Positions 33,150 to 45,147 are shown, counted from the stretch's first letter. The stretch is 64,000 nucleotides of DNA from Chloranthus sessilifolius (GCA_021018995.1 CM037593.1:32997810-33061809); one strand, 5' to 3'. Notes: generated by a model not told the origin, from the letters alone. Numbers and translations are program-made.

Positions 33150-34145
33150 TTTCATGATGTCATGATGGGACATGGTGGTCTTTCCCATTACGGTTGCATG
33201 CTAGGATGAATCCCGGTGGTTGCAGGTGCGATGGGATGTGAGAAAGTTTTTTCTCTTCCTTCCTGTCATAGTAGATTATAGACGTGATGGGACATTGGGG
33301 GTCTGCGTTTGGCTGCTGGGAGATTACTGGTCGTAGGTCTGATAGGGGAATTTGGATCCTAGTGAGATTTTTTTTTGTTTAAGATGCGATGGGACATGGG
33401 AGGAATCCCTCTTCTTCTGTTGGAGTCTAGCGACTACTGCATAGCTAGGGATTTGGGAGGTAGGTTCTCTGCTTTCGTGCTGGGACATTAGTTGAGCATA
33501 TTAGCGATGAGATTTTTAGAAGGTTTGACTCTATGCAAGGTTCCATAATGAAGATTTCGGGGAGGTGTGATTGGTGTTGGGGCTGTAAGACAAGATGAAG
33601 TTGTTGTGTCGCAATGGGACATGTTGGTGATGAGATCGAGTCATAGCTGCATCACAAGGGGATATATTCATGGATGTGTGGCGGGGTAGTGTCTGGATGT
33701 TTTGGGTAGTGGTGTTTGTGATGGAACGTTGATGGGATATTTGTGCGATAGGTGCGTCATATTTCTTTATTTGACTGATCTTGAGTTATATAAGATAACA
33801 TTGTGGTTGCGTCGTGGCTGGACTTGTCTTTGGCTTTGGTCATGTGCCTAAGTTTTGGGAAGGTTTGCTTTTGGCTTTTCAAGATGGGATGTGTGGTGAC
33901 ATAGCTGATTTAGGTCAATGAGCTTAGGTATTGGGATGGCATTGTATGTGTATATCTTATCGCAATGGGACATACACGATGAGGTTATGCGATGGGATTC
34001 TCCCTCTCCGGTCGGATCGTGATAGGATGAGGGAAGGTGACGGTGCCACAATAAGGCATGTATGTCTTGTCGCAATGGGACCAGGGGCGCGATCAATATT
34101 TCCTGTAAGGCCATGCGATGGGACATGGGAGAAGAATCTTGATCA
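33150..34145. repeat. Dispersed GATGGGACATGG motif array
   Basis: Ten or more copies of GATGGGACATGG or close variants (CAATGGGACATG, GATGGGATGTG, GCTGGGACATTAG) occur at irregular 60-150 base spacing on the plus strand. One more is just inside the repeat at 14420. No coding frame is maintained. Confidence 0.6.
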
Positions 34146-34194
34146 AGATGGGATAAAAGGTGTGATGATGTAGATTCTATCTAAAGTTGGGTAT

Positions 34195-34580
34195 TGCGCG
34201 CCTAGTACCGGTCGCTCAATCTAATTACGCGCCTATTTTCGAGCGTGCGATTGAAAGTTTGTAGGGGTTATTTACGCATTTGAACATATATGTGTGATTG
34301 GATTACACGCTTTGTCATAATCGTGTAATTTAAATGTCACCAGGTCACTGTACGGGCGACCTTTCGTATTGTGCGATGTAAGTGGATCGTGTAATGGGGT
34401 TAAGCGGTTTATATTGGGCACGTGACCTGAGCATCGCGCCGCCTGTGCAAGCAATGGTTTTATTGTGCGCTCCGTTTAGGGCATTTGATTTAATTTGCGT
34501 GTGGTTTCCTCTACGCGTGACTGAGTTGCTCGCCCATGTCCTGGCGCGTGATTGAGTCTGTACTCTAAATAAGCAGCAGA
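34195..34580 (+). promoter_or_regulatory. Accessory-unit promoter array, sister copy
   Basis: Homologous to 14515-14834. It carries AATTACGCGCC, GATTACACGC, CGTGTAATTT and GGCGCGTGATTGAG sites, and CTCTAAATAAGCAGCAGAG at the TATA position, where the box has decayed from TATATAAG to TAAATAAG. An ATG at 34775 (MGGSGKEEATLYISRF, then stop) follows, as in the other copy. Confidence 0.6.
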
Positions 34581-35015
34581 GTCTTCATTTCTTTTGCATC
34601 TCTCGGTCTAGTCTCAAGTTTTACCCTTTCTGAATCCTTTATGCTCGGGTATCCGTGTTTGTATGATATTGGGTGATCTGCTCGTCTGATTGCGATGTCG
34701 TTTCTTCTGATATTTGTGATTTTACGTGATCTTCATCCTGAGGTGATGCTCAAGGATGACATTATATTGATAATGGGCGGTAGTGGGAAAGAGGAGGCTA
34801 CCCTTTACATCAGTCGCTTTTAGGGAGCTGTGAAGGCAGTGTTGAGGGGGAGGCGGTGGAGGAGGTGAAGATGGCGAAGAGAAGGTGTTACAAGTGGAGG
34901 GATGGATCCCCCAACCAATCCTTCACCTCTCCTTCTGAAGCCTTCGATTGGATGCTTTGCACCTTGCTTTGTGTCTGTTTCGGGTCTCCAATTTTTATTT
35001 TGGATTGTAAGTTAG

Positions 35016-36073
35016 TGTAGACACCCACATTTTACCTTCTCGGAATATATTTTTTGTTCGGTCAACCTTTGACCATTAAAACCCTGATATGGGAACCATG
35101 TACTAAAACAATAGTACATGACTGAAAACAGGCTGAAATAATGGCTCTGTGGCTCAGATCCTGACATGAGGAGACTATATACTTAAACAATATTATATAG
35201 TCGGAATGCAGACTGAAACAATAGTCTTGCATTCATTCTAGAGACCAGACCTGGACAACCTCGAATTAAGCGCCTGAAACCCCGCACGTAATTCGATTAC
35301 ATGCCACACCACAAACTTGCAATCAGTCCCTCTTTCAGACCAAACTTCCATTCTCAAACCTATCCGAGACTCGATCACGCGCTCGAAATTAGACGCACGA
35401 TCGGATTGAGCACCATAAAATTAGTGCGCAATTGGCCTACGTCCGACCTAGTCTCACTACCCTTAACCCTTAAGTTTCCTTGATTAAGTGCTTTTGAAGA
35501 ACTGCTTAATCAGTGCGCACCTCCCATTACATGCGTAATTAGCCCTAATTTTGTTAGGACTGGGAAACTCGCTTAGCAAGTCAGTCGGTCGCTCACTGAG
35601 TCGGTGATCGACTCAAAGGGATTAAGCGCCAGGAAACTGACGCGTAATTCACTTAAACACCTGAAAAATGGCGCATAATTGAAGAAAAACCCTTAGCAGC
35701 CCGCCTTGGAAATAATAAAAAGGAGGAACAACTAACGTTGAATTCGCAGAGCCTACCGAGGAAAAATAGGCATCAGTCACGAGAACTCTGACCCTGCCTT
35801 TTCCTTGACTTTCCATTCTACCACCTTTTTCTCCTCCATCTCTTCCCTTAGCATGGCAGCAATTCGACCTCTCCCTTGCATTCCCAATCCCGTTCATTCT
35901 CAAGAGCTCACACAATAAACACAATTCTTCGGGTCCAATACCCGGGATACAAAAGAGAAGAGAAGAAAAGACATTAATTAATTTTTAAAAAAATGCCTCA
36001 AAAAAAGAAAGAATGCCTCAAAACTTTCAATCCTAAACTCAATATAAATTCAAAAAATAAGAGTCCAAAACTG
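35016..36073 (+). repeat. Plus-oriented LTR piece with attached inverted-repeat segment
   Basis: It starts TGTAGACACCCACATTTTAC, related to the element 2 LTR end. It contains four hairpin units (35097-35250; 35097-35120 is perfect with arms CATGTACT/AGTACATG) and an AATT/GCGC array (35260-35670), then AATAATAAAAAGG at the TATA position. From about 35710 it matches the reverse complement of 15795-16150. Element 3 begins at 36074. The family is related to, but not the same as, that of element 2. Confidence 0.7.
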
Positions 36074-38687
36074 TGATAGCCCGGATTTCGGCACCCCGAA
36101 ACCCGTGCCATCAGCACGATCATCTTGACCGTGCCCCTTAGCTAAGCACGGAACACTGGTATATCAAGCATTGCAATAAAATAATAAACGAAATTGCAGA
36201 ATTTGAATCTATATTAATTAACTCTCAGAAAGGCAGTTCTACCCTCATGCCTCTGCATGAATGGAGAACCGATCCGAACCATCGATGATAGCAATCATCA
36301 CGGATGGTTCGTCCCAAAAGAATAATCCAAAACCCCATATACATGGTTTTAAACAAGATCAAGGCTTGACATACCAAGCCGTACAAAATCTCTCCAAGAA
36401 CTCTCAAAGTGGCACAACGGAGTCCTCTAGAAGAAGTCCTCCGAGGTGGCTCCAACTCTTCGGCCGCAAGGTCCGACTCACGGGATCGGCGTCTCCGAAG
36501 CGGCAATGCTAGTAGTGGACCTGCGACGTATAGTCTATAGGGTGAGCTACATCCTAGCTCAATAGGGAACAAACACAGTTTGAACATATAAATTATAACT
36601 CACATGTATTCCATGATATGCCATGCATGATGTATCTATGCAGTTGTTAATGAAACAGATTAAAAGCATTTCGTTTTACTGTTGATTACTTATAGTTTCA
36701 TTTACTCATGAATGATGCTGAGAAGGCCTAAAGCAAAACTTAAACTTTCAACTTAAGTAATCCCCGAGCAATATAGCATCGAGCCCCGATGAGATACCCT
36801 TCATCGTCATCTATATAGACAGTTTCAATGTATTCCCTGGGAATACCATATAGTACCAAGCCCCTTTCCACGGGATTGGTGGCGGGTTTCACTTGTCTCA
36901 ATCAACACCCACGGGTGTGCTATGTGCGGATAAGCCTCCGCGACCGCCTTGATTTCGCGCCGTATCGGTCACGGATATCCTGCCGTGTCAGTCGTGGATA
37001 TCCCGCCACGTCGGTGGGGTAACCTATCAAACCTCAAATAACAAAAATATCGGTGCCTTACATATAGTTATTCACCGTGTAAGTGTGCTATCTTATATCA
37101 GTTAGGCCCTATCAAACATGATTCAATCTTTGGATACATCCCTGGGATGTATCCATTTACTTGCATCACACCTGATGCTCTTATCTCTTTACTTCTTCAT
37201 CCCCTGGGGATGGCTCATTAGTTTACTCTTATGAATATCACACACACACTTTTCACAATTCTTTAAGCAGTAAAAATATTTGAATGGAAATTTATATCAC
37301 TACATACATGCTCTTGTAAAATAAGGTACATGTTCAAGGTGTTCCCTACCTCAAGTCTTCATTTGTTCAATGCATCAAGGTCCCACGTGACTCTTTGTGC
37401 ACTTGTCCACACGTACCACCTATGGTACCACATCACAGGTGAAACACATCACAAAGGATGCAATAAAGAAGGTATAAGATCCCCCAAGAATCTTAAAGTC
37501 AAACCTAAAAGTCAACATAGTTTATCTCAGTCGATTAATCGAATTCCAAAATCGAATAATCGAATCTGATTCGATTAATCGATTTCCAAAATCGATTAAT
37601 CGAAGGTCAATATCGATTAATCGAATCAATTTCGATTAATCGAAATTCTCCTTTTCGCAAAGTCCATTCTCAGTTCGAACAGTCGAGTTTTCATTCGATT
37701 AATCGAATCCAATTTCGATTAATCAAATTCTTCTTCGCAAAGTAAATTCACCGTTGACGAATGAGTTTTCATTCGATTAATCGAATCCAATTTCGATTAA
37801 TCAAATCCTTCTTTTCGCAAAGGAGACACTCAACAAATGAGTTTCACAAGTTGATTAATCGATTCCAAATCGATTAATCGAAAACTAAATCGATTAATCA
37901 AATCCCATTTCGATTAGTCGATTTTCCTTAAGTCATTTCCTTCAACCCACGGGTCCATCGAGAGTTCTCGATCGATTAATCGATTCCCAAATCGATTAAT
38001 CGAAATCAAAGTCGATTAATCGAAATCCAATTGATTAATCGAAATCGTCCTCGACTTTTCAACTTCGCCAATTTCGATTAAAACTTTCGATTAATCGAAA
38101 TTGTCGACCCTTTCGAGTTGTTCTTCCCAATCTTTTTCCATACCTTTTTCCTCTATTTTCTAAGCCATTATCCTATGATTTAACCCACATTTAACTGCAA
38201 CTTAACCCCTATAATCTATGCATCTTATTTACAAAAATTTTACCTTGAATAGATCTCAAGTTGATTTCAAATCTAGGGTTGGAAGGCTAGGGTTCCAGCT
38301 TTGGTTTCTAACGGATTCCTTGCGTTGAATCAGCCTCTTTAATGCTTGAATCCTTCTTCCAATCACTCACAATAACTCTTGCTTGATCACCCTCTTTACT
38401 CCTCTCTCTCTCTTCTTTACTCCTCTCTCAACAACTCAAAACTCTTGATCTTAGGGTTATTAACTCTTTTTATCCTCTTCCTCACTTGTGTGTTGAGCAC
38501 ATACACCGCGGTAGGTGTATGCGACTATACCTTCGCAACACACACCACATAGGCATTCTATTTCTCACATCTCATCCGTTCATCACACTACATACTAACT
38601 GTTGGACTTCCATTTGGTCAAACCTATGACCGATCGGGCATGGATCCCGCGGTCATAGTTTAGTGTGATTTTTTTCGGGTTATTACA
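36074..38687 (-). repeat. 3' LTR of element 3 (2614 bp)
   Basis: On the minus strand it runs from TGTAATAACCCG (38687) to CCGGGCTATCA (36074). It is closely similar to 46630-49277, with scattered substitutions and small indels concentrated around 36900-37010 and in the palindrome array. A GGATAAAAAGAG box on the minus strand near 38468 is a candidate TATA. ORFs inside the LTR (for example 36225-36587) match no family and are probably chance. Confidence 0.9.
37530..38105. repeat. TCGATTAATCGA palindrome array in the 3' LTR of element 3
   Basis: More than twenty copies of TCGATTAATCGA or one-base variants are separated by 7-9 bases within clusters, so centres are 19-21 bp apart. Clusters are parted by TTTCGCAAAG-type spacers. 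Several copies have decayed (TTAATCAAA) compared with the 5' LTR. Confidence 0.85.
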
Positions 38688-38702
38688 TCCTCCCCACCTT
38701 GG
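38688..38702 (-). other. Polypurine tract of element 3
   Basis: The minus strand reads CCAAGGTGGGGAGGA directly before TGTAATAACC of the LTR. It fixes the 3' LTR boundary and the minus orientation of the element. The 400 bases between here and the accessory ORF show no other feature. Confidence 0.8.
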
Positions 38703-39099
38703 GAATTTTCGTCCTCGAAAATAATCCAAGGTTTGTGTCTTTGTGGGTCTCTCTCTCTCCCCACACCCTCAGGTGAGGTGATCCAATTTCGTTAGACGTA
38801 TTTAAGTATTTACACATTCTCATATATAAGCAAGGAAGTAAAATTTAAGAAGAATCAATTTCACAAAAAAATAATTTTGGATTTGTATTAACGAGTGAGT
38901 AATTTTTACAATGCCAATAAGTTGGCGTACACAAAAATACATAGGTATCCAGTAAAAATGCAAAATACATATAACTCAAACTGTCCCCTCGCCTGGCTGA
39001 TCGGGTGCTGGAGCGGGCTGCTCCCTCTGATCTGGCGGAGCTATGGGTGCGGGCAGGTCTGCAGGCCGGAGTCTGTGGTCGTGGTGGTGGCGATGCTGG

Positions 39100-40536
39100 T
39101 TAGCAGCATGGAGCAGACGTGGATGTAGAAGGAGCCGCGTCTGTGGTGGAATGGAAGACGGGTCCTCTATGGAAGGCGGTGCGTCCGGCCGTCCACTCCT
39201 CCTCCTGGGCGAGGTAGCGGCGGTAGTCGGTCGGGTAGATGTGGCGGAGGGTGTGGAACATCAAGAAGTCCATCCGTCGGTTCATCCGGTCGTTGTTGGC
39301 TTCCATACGAGCCAATACGTCCTCAATGGTAGGACCGGATGGAGCGGTGCGCCGGCGGTAGGATGAGGTGGGTGTCGCGGGCGCGGAGTGTGCAGGTGGT
39401 GTCGGTGAGGCTGCTGTGTGAGAGGTGGCCCTCTCTACTGAAGGCTCGGCTGCGGCAGGGTGTGCCCCACCCACGGGTGGGTCATGCTGAGGTGGTGGGG
39501 GTGGTGGCAGTGCTACTGCTGCTGCTGGGGCGGGAGCGGGACCCGGAGCGGGTAGGGTCCGCTTTAGAAGGTTGTAGCTACGGGTCCATGAAGACTTTGT
39601 AAATGTCTTCACGCGATCCGTAGCCCTCACCTCGTGAGGTGAGATGGTGTAGGATGGCTCGTTGGAGTAGCACTCCAACATGCTCGATATGAGACGAGCA
39701 TAGGGCATCTTTTCCTTGGGCCGCATGTTGCCCTTCATTAATTTGCCCTTGATGTACCTCATCCCTTCTAGGATGACCTTGGTAGCATCAAACCATCGGC
39801 CACAGAAGGCCGCGTAAAGTGCATGTTGTACTTTGTCGACGCGCTCAGTGTCGTGGCGCATCGGGTAAAGGTTGCATTTGATTATGGAGTCGAGCATCCA
39901 CATGTAGGGTGGAAGATCGACCCTCTTGATGGAAGTGCCCGACCCCTTCTTGCCATTTGTCATGCGGGTCATGACTTCCTCAAATCGAGGGTCCTCCTCG
40001 AAGGGTGGAAATAGGGTAGTCTCGGGGGTGAACTCGAGGTAGCACTCGAGCACCTCGTGAATGTGACGACGAGTGATCGTATAGAGACGACCCTCGATCT
40101 TGGTTATGATAGAGTCGTCGGTAGGGCCATTGGTTAACCCTTGGTAGAATAATCTCACCAATCTAGGGTAGTAGGAACCCCGGATTGGTTTGAGAAGATT
40201 GCCGAGACCGGCATTGTTTATGTAGTTTTGAGCCCATTGGGTCTCGCCCGGTACATTGGGATCGGTGAAAAGGGTAGGGTCAATGGTATATTCGACCTCA
40301 AAGGTCTTGGCAGCCCACCACTCGTTTGGTTGCTCTACGTTGGTGGGTGGTGGTGGCATGGGGGTGGATTCGGAAGACTACAGAGCGTGAAGCGCCGAAC
40401 CGGAGGTGGTCTCCGATTCCGACGGTGATGGAGTCCTCACCGGCGATGGGGTAGGTGGAGGTGGTGCGGCGTTCTTACGCCTAACCGGTAGCTTAGAAGT
40501 CGCCTTCTTCGAAGACAATCGGGTTTTGGGCGGCAT
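39100..40536 (-). pseudogene. Accessory ORF of element 3, putative plant transposon protein domain
   Basis: The ATG at 40536 (MPPKTRLSSKKATSKLPVRR, basic) gives 52 codons, an in-frame TAG at 40378-40380, then 425 open codons to 39100. Residues after the stop include RGSYYPRLVRLFYQGL, ITRRHIHEVLECYLEF, DLPPYMWMLDSIIKCNLYP and ALYAAFCGRWFDATKVIL, a layout like the putative plant transposon protein domain often seen beside gypsy pol genes. The C-terminal third is low-complexity Pro/Ala. It is in the same orientation as pol, after integrase, with its own TATA box and CT-rich leader. Apart from the single stop it is the best-preserved frame in the window. Function is unknown. Confidence 0.65.
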
Positions 40537-40741
40537 TTTCACTAAACTAGGGTTTATCTAACTTGAATTGAAGAAAAAACGGAAATCTAGGGTTTACCTT
40601 AGGTTTTGGAGATGAGTGCGGATGAGAATCGATCGAGAATGCAAACCCTAGGGTGCTCGGTTGGTTGGAGAAGAAGAAGAAGACGAAGCGCCCAAAAATC
40701 CCAAGCAATAAGATTTTCGAATGGGGAATAAAATCCCCAAT

Positions 40742-41420
40742 CTCATATATATAGCCCGCGGCTCGATTAATCGAAATTTAGAATCGATTAATCGAGATTC
40801 AAAACTAGGTTAAGCCGCGTAAAATCGATTAATCGATTTCCCAAATCGATTAATCGAAAGTCAAATTCGATTAATCGAAACCATTTCGATTAATCGAAAT
40901 CGCATCTATTTAAAATTTTAAAATTTTGAGCTCACTGGCGCGAGCCAGTCGATTAATCGAAATCCATTTCGATTAATCGAATTTCCACAATCGATTAATC
41001 AAATTTAATTTCGATTAATTGAAATCGTGCTGTAACTTCTAATTTTTCCAGAATTTGTTAAATTTTTTCGATTAATCGAATCCATTTCGATTAATCGAAT
41101 TTTCGAAATCGATTAATCGAAATCCACTTCGATTAATCGAAATCGTCCATTTGATTTCAATTTCTCGTAAGTCCCTTTAGTAAATCGATTAATCGAATTA
41201 TAGTTCGATTAATCGAAATTTCAAAATCGATTAGTCGATTCTAAATCGATTAATCGAGATTCCAATTCGATCAATCGAAATTGGTTTTCTATGTATATTC
41301 TAACTCTCCTTTGAATTTCCAGTCACTGGCACATGCCAGTCGACTAATCGAACAAAATCGATTAATCGAAATTCCAAATCGATTAATCAATTTGAAATTC
41401 GATTAATCGGTTTTGCCCTA
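40742..41420 (-). promoter_or_regulatory. Internal promoter of element 3: palindrome array and TATA box
   Basis: About twenty TCGATTAATCGA copies (40767-41410), again 19-21 bp apart in clusters, end at CTATATATATGAG (TATA core 40746-40753) on the minus strand. A leader of about 200 bases with CTTCTTCTTCTTC and AACCCTAG tracts then leads to the accessory ATG at 40536. CCTAAGGTAAAC near 40590 could be a splice donor. The array motif is the same as in both LTRs. Confidence 0.7.
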
Positions 41421-41553
41421 TTTCTACAGAATTTCAATCTCTTTCTTTCTTTTACTATTTTTGACAATTATGACAGATTGGATCAGAATTTCCATTGAAT
41501 TTCACAAATATAGTGGAGGTTTCACAAACATGTTTGTGGTTTACATTGAATTC

Positions 41554-42480
41554 TCACGTCGTTGGAAACAAGGCTGGATATTGTTCTCTCACATCGGCCT
41601 CTCGTTCCCAAGTAGCCTCTTCTTTTGGATGATTGTTCCACCGAACAAGCACTAAGGGAATTACTTTAGTGCGCAGTACTTGTTCTTTTCGATCCAAGAT
41701 CTCCACAGGTTCCTCTATCATGCTCATGTCCTCACACATCTCTATAGGTTGCTTCCCTAACACATGAGACGGATCATTCACGTACTTCCTGAGCATCGAT
41801 ATGTGGAAAACATTATGTACTCGATCAAATAGCGGTGGTAAACCAATGCGATATGCAACTTCACCTACGCGTCCCAAAATTTCAAATGGTCCAACATAAC
41901 GTGGACTTAACTTCCCTCTCTTGCCAAATCGCATTACACCTTTCATAGGTGACACTTTTACAAACACGTGCTCACCCACTTTGTAGTCAATACTAGTTCG
42001 CTTCATGTCGGCGTAACTTTTCTGTCTACTCTGTGCTGTCTTCAACCTTTCTCTAATTATTCGAACGACGGTAGCGTTATCTTCAAGTAGCTTTGGTCCT
42101 AATACAAATTTCTCACCTGTTTCCTCCCAATTGAGAGGTGACTTGCATCGTCGTCCATACAGAGCTTCATACGGTGCCATGCCAATGCTCGTTTGAAAAC
42201 TGTTATTATATGCGAACTCGAGCATCGGTAGGTACTCATCCCAGTATCCTTGCATATCAAGCATGCACGCTCTGAGCATGTCTTCTATTACTTGGTTCAC
42301 TCGCTCTGTCTGTCCATCAGTTTGAGGATGGAAAGCTGAACTAAAGTCTAGTCGTGTTCCCATTCCTTCTTGAAATTTCTTCCAAAACTTGGACGTATAT
42401 AGTGGATCACGATCTGAAACTATGCTGCTTGGAATACCATGTAATCTTACAATTTCCTTCATGTATAACCGCCAATCTTC
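41554..42480 (-). pseudogene. Integrase core end, C-terminal domain and chromodomain of element 3
   Basis: 302 open codons from 42462: IVRLHGIPSSIVSDRDPLYT (second catalytic Asp), HPQTDGQTERVNQ (catalytic Glu region), FAYNNSFQTSIGMAPYEALYG, then GPFEILGRVGEVAYRIGLPP. The last 60 residues, including VLVRWNNHPKEEATWERE, match the Tekay-type chromodomain, which is thought to steer integration toward marked heterochromatin. Upstream it is joined to the rest of integrase through two small frameshifts near 42480-42530. Confidence 0.85.
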
Positions 42481-42483
42481 CCG

Positions 42484-43692
42484 TCAGATACGTAGTGTTA
42501 TGCGGCAAAAAGTCTTTGATTTGGCCAATCGATCTCCGACGACCCAAATGGCATTGTGTCTCTTGGCAGTACGGGGTAATCCAACAATGAAATCCATCGA
42601 GATCGATTCCCACTTCCATTCTGGTATTGGTAAAGGTTGCAATAGTCCCGCAGGATGTCTATGATCAACCTTCACTTGCTGACAAGTCAAACATCGTGAC
42701 ACATACTCGGCCACGTCTTGTTTCAGTCCTCTCCACCAGTAATTCTTTTTCAAATCTTGGTACATTTTGGTGCTACCAGGGTGGATAGCATAATTTGACT
42801 TATGAGCCTCATCAAGAATTGTTCGTCTTAGGTCGGCATTGTCCGGAATGCATAGACGGCCTTTAAACAACAAAGAACCATCTTCTTTTACTGAGAAGTC
42901 CGACCTGATGCCTTCACTCGCGTCTTGATGGATCTTTGTTAATGCCGGATCTTTCATCTGTAGGTCGTGGATATGCTCAAATATCACTGGCTTTACTGAT
43001 ATGTTAGCCAAAAAGGATCCAGTGTCCTTTGACTCAATGTTCGCATCATAGGTTGCCAGGTCTTCCAATAATTTCCATCGGTGCATACCCAAAATCAAAG
43101 AAGCTATCTGAGCTGAACCTTTTCGACTCAATGCATCGGCCACTACATTTGCCTTGCCAGGATGGTATTGTATAGAGCAATTGTAATCCTTGAGGAATTC
43201 CATCCATCTGCGCTGTCTCATGTTGAGCTCTTTCTGTGTAAATAGATATCGGAGGCTCTTATGATCGGTGAAAATTTCAAAAGTCTCACCATACAAGTAA
43301 TGTCTCCAAATCTTTAGCGCAAAAATGACTGCTGCCAGTTCCAAGTCATGAGTCGGGTAATTTTTCTCGTGTTCTTTCAACTGTCTTGATCCGTAAGCTA
43401 TCACCTTCTTGTGTTGGTTGAGCACACAACCAAGGCCATTGTATGACGCGTCGCTGTACACGGCGTATCCTCCACTGCCTGAAGGAATCGCTAATACTGG
43501 AGCCGAAGTGAGTCTCGTTTTGAGTTCTTGAAAACTCTTCTCGCATGCCTCACTCCACTCAAACCTTGAATCTTTTCGTGTCAGCTTTGTGAGAGGTCCC
43601 GATATCTTTGAAAACCCCTCAACGAAACGTCGATAATAGCCTGCTAAGCCCAGAAAACTTCGGACATCGGCACTGTCTTTGGCTGCTCCCAT
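42484..43692 (-). pseudogene. RNase H and integrase N-terminal half of element 3
   Basis: A 402-codon frame. It begins at the RT thumb ([18 protein letters not shown]), then RNase H ([45 protein letters not shown]), [10 protein letters not shown], then the integrase zinc-binding [19 protein letters not shown] and CLTCQQVK. The integrase core starts at [11 protein letters not shown], with the first catalytic Asp. It breaks after DRLAKSKTF by frameshift. The RNase H looks intact. Confidence 0.85.
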
Positions 43693-44654
43693 TTGACTAC
43701 TGCTTCTATCTTTGCTGGATCTACAGTGACACCATGCTTTGAGACGACATGTCCCAAAAAGCTAACTTCTTCCAACCAAAACTCACACTTGCTGAGTTTG
43801 GCGTACAGTTGGTGTTCACGTAGCGTCTGTAGAGCAATCCTCAAATGTTCTTCGTGTTCCGTCTTGGATTTGGAGTATATTAGTATGTCATCAACAAACA
43901 CTACAACGCAGTAGTCCAAGTGTGGTTTAAACACTCGGTTCATCAGATCCATAAATGACGCTGGAGCATTCGTTAATCCAAACGGCATCACAAGGAATTC
44001 ATAGTGTCCATACCGTGTCCGGAAAGCTGTCTTCTGAATGTCCTCAGCTTTGACTCGCAACTGATGATACCCAGATCTCAGATCGATCTTAGAAAAATAC
44101 CTTGCTCCTTGCAGTTGATCGAATAGATCGTCTATTCTAGGCAAAGGGTAGCGGTTCTTCACAGTGAGTTTGTTCAATTGCCGATAGTCAATGCATAACC
44201 GCATTGACCCATCCTTCTTCTTGACAAACAAGACCGGTGCTCCCCATGGAGACACACTCGGTCTAACAAACCCCTTGTCCATAAGCTCTTATAGTTGTTC
44301 CTTCAATTCCTTTAACTCAGCGGGAGCCATTCTATAAGGTGCTTTCGAAATAGGCTCCGTTCCTGGTGCTAAGTCAATGGCGAATTCTACTTCTCTTTCT
44401 GGAGGTAATCCAGGCAATTCTTCTGGAAACACGTCAGCGAAGTCCCGCACAACTGCTATCTCAGAAATGACGTTCTTTTCTTCCTTGTCCTCCTTTAAGA
44501 AAGCTAAGTATCCACTGCAACCCTTTCTGATCATTTTCTGGCCCATCACGAGATCAATGGCACAGATGACGACCTCACTCCTTGAAACCGAAATGATCTT
44601 CTTGTGTTGGGTCTGAAAATAACTACCTTGTTCTTGCAATCGACGGTTGCACAA
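43644..44654 (-). pseudogene. Reverse transcriptase of element 3
   Basis: The lead-in FADVFPEELPGLPPEREVEF and AIDLAPGTEPISKAPYRMAP is followed by an in-frame TAA at 44289-44291, at a place where relatives have Gln. It then reads [71 protein letters not shown], and an intact catalytic [13 protein letters not shown] frameshift at about 43690 moves to the RNase H frame. Only these two lesions separate it from an open frame. Confidence 0.85.
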
Positions 44655-44985
44655 TGCTGCGCCAACCAGTCCATGCCAAGGATCACATCAAACCCTTGCA
44701 TGTCTAACAGTATCAACTTTGCTTCCAATTCATGCACTTCTAGGTCTCGAACTTCTACAATGATGGATTTGCAAGCTAACTCCGTGTCTACTAACTCTCC
44801 AGTCGGAATAGACACAGATAGGACGAAATCCAACGCCTCTGGTATAATCTTCATCTTCTTAGCGAAACGTGGAGTAACGAATGAGTGGGTAGACCCGGGG
44901 TCTATCAACACTCGAGCGTCATATCCACGGAAGCATCCTTTTTCATATATATTTAGAGTACCTATAGTATACATACACACACACA
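44546..44985 (-). pseudogene. Protease of element 3
   Basis: VLIDPGSTHSFVTPRFAKKM carries the D-P/S-G active-site triplet in the form usual for Tekay/Del elements (DPG). It is followed by DMQGFDVILGMDWLAQHCATV, the conserved second half. It overlaps the start of the RT frame by a frame change near 44650. The first residues listed from 45001 (MMCKLLCVCM) are probably not part of the protein. Confidence 0.8.
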
Positions 44986-45147
44986 ATAATTTACACATCA
45001 ATTTACACCCTCAATTTATACACCGCTTTTCGTATACAAAAGAAAATAATCTATTCAGTTCGTAATGTATGCTCCTTCTCTATCTAAAGTTTTTAATGAA
45101 ATGAAAATTTTTCTTTAATTTTAAAAGGAATCTCACCTTGGATGACG

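Larger units (their letters stand above)
31977..35015 (-). mobile_element. 3' part of a sister of element 2
   Basis: This region runs from the polypurine tract to the point where another LTR (35016) interrupts it. It holds a three-copy repeat, a GATGGGACATGG-type array, and an accessory promoter block (34060-35015) matching 14356-15290. No pol remains. It is the untranslated 3' zone of a Tat element related to element 2. Confidence 0.65.

Noticed and set aside
36225..36587. ORF inside the LTR of element 3, repeated at 46781-47062
   Set aside because: It is present twice only because LTRs are duplicated. It has no known domain, and the copies differ by a frame shift.
37530..38105. Regularly spaced repeats suggestive of a CRISPR array
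   Set aside because: The repeat is 12 bp with 7-9 bp spacers, it lies in a plant LTR, and it recurs internally and in the other LTR.
38401..38425. CT-rich microsatellite in the element 3 LTR as a separate regulatory element
   Set aside because: It is a simple pyrimidine run, probably part of the transcribed leader. There is nothing specific to support a regulatory call.
39043..40428. Plus-strand ORFs of 60-107 codons opposite the accessory ORF of element 3
   Set aside because: They are shadows of the long minus-strand frame. Their Gly/Val/Arg-rich composition is just the complement of Pro/Ala codons.
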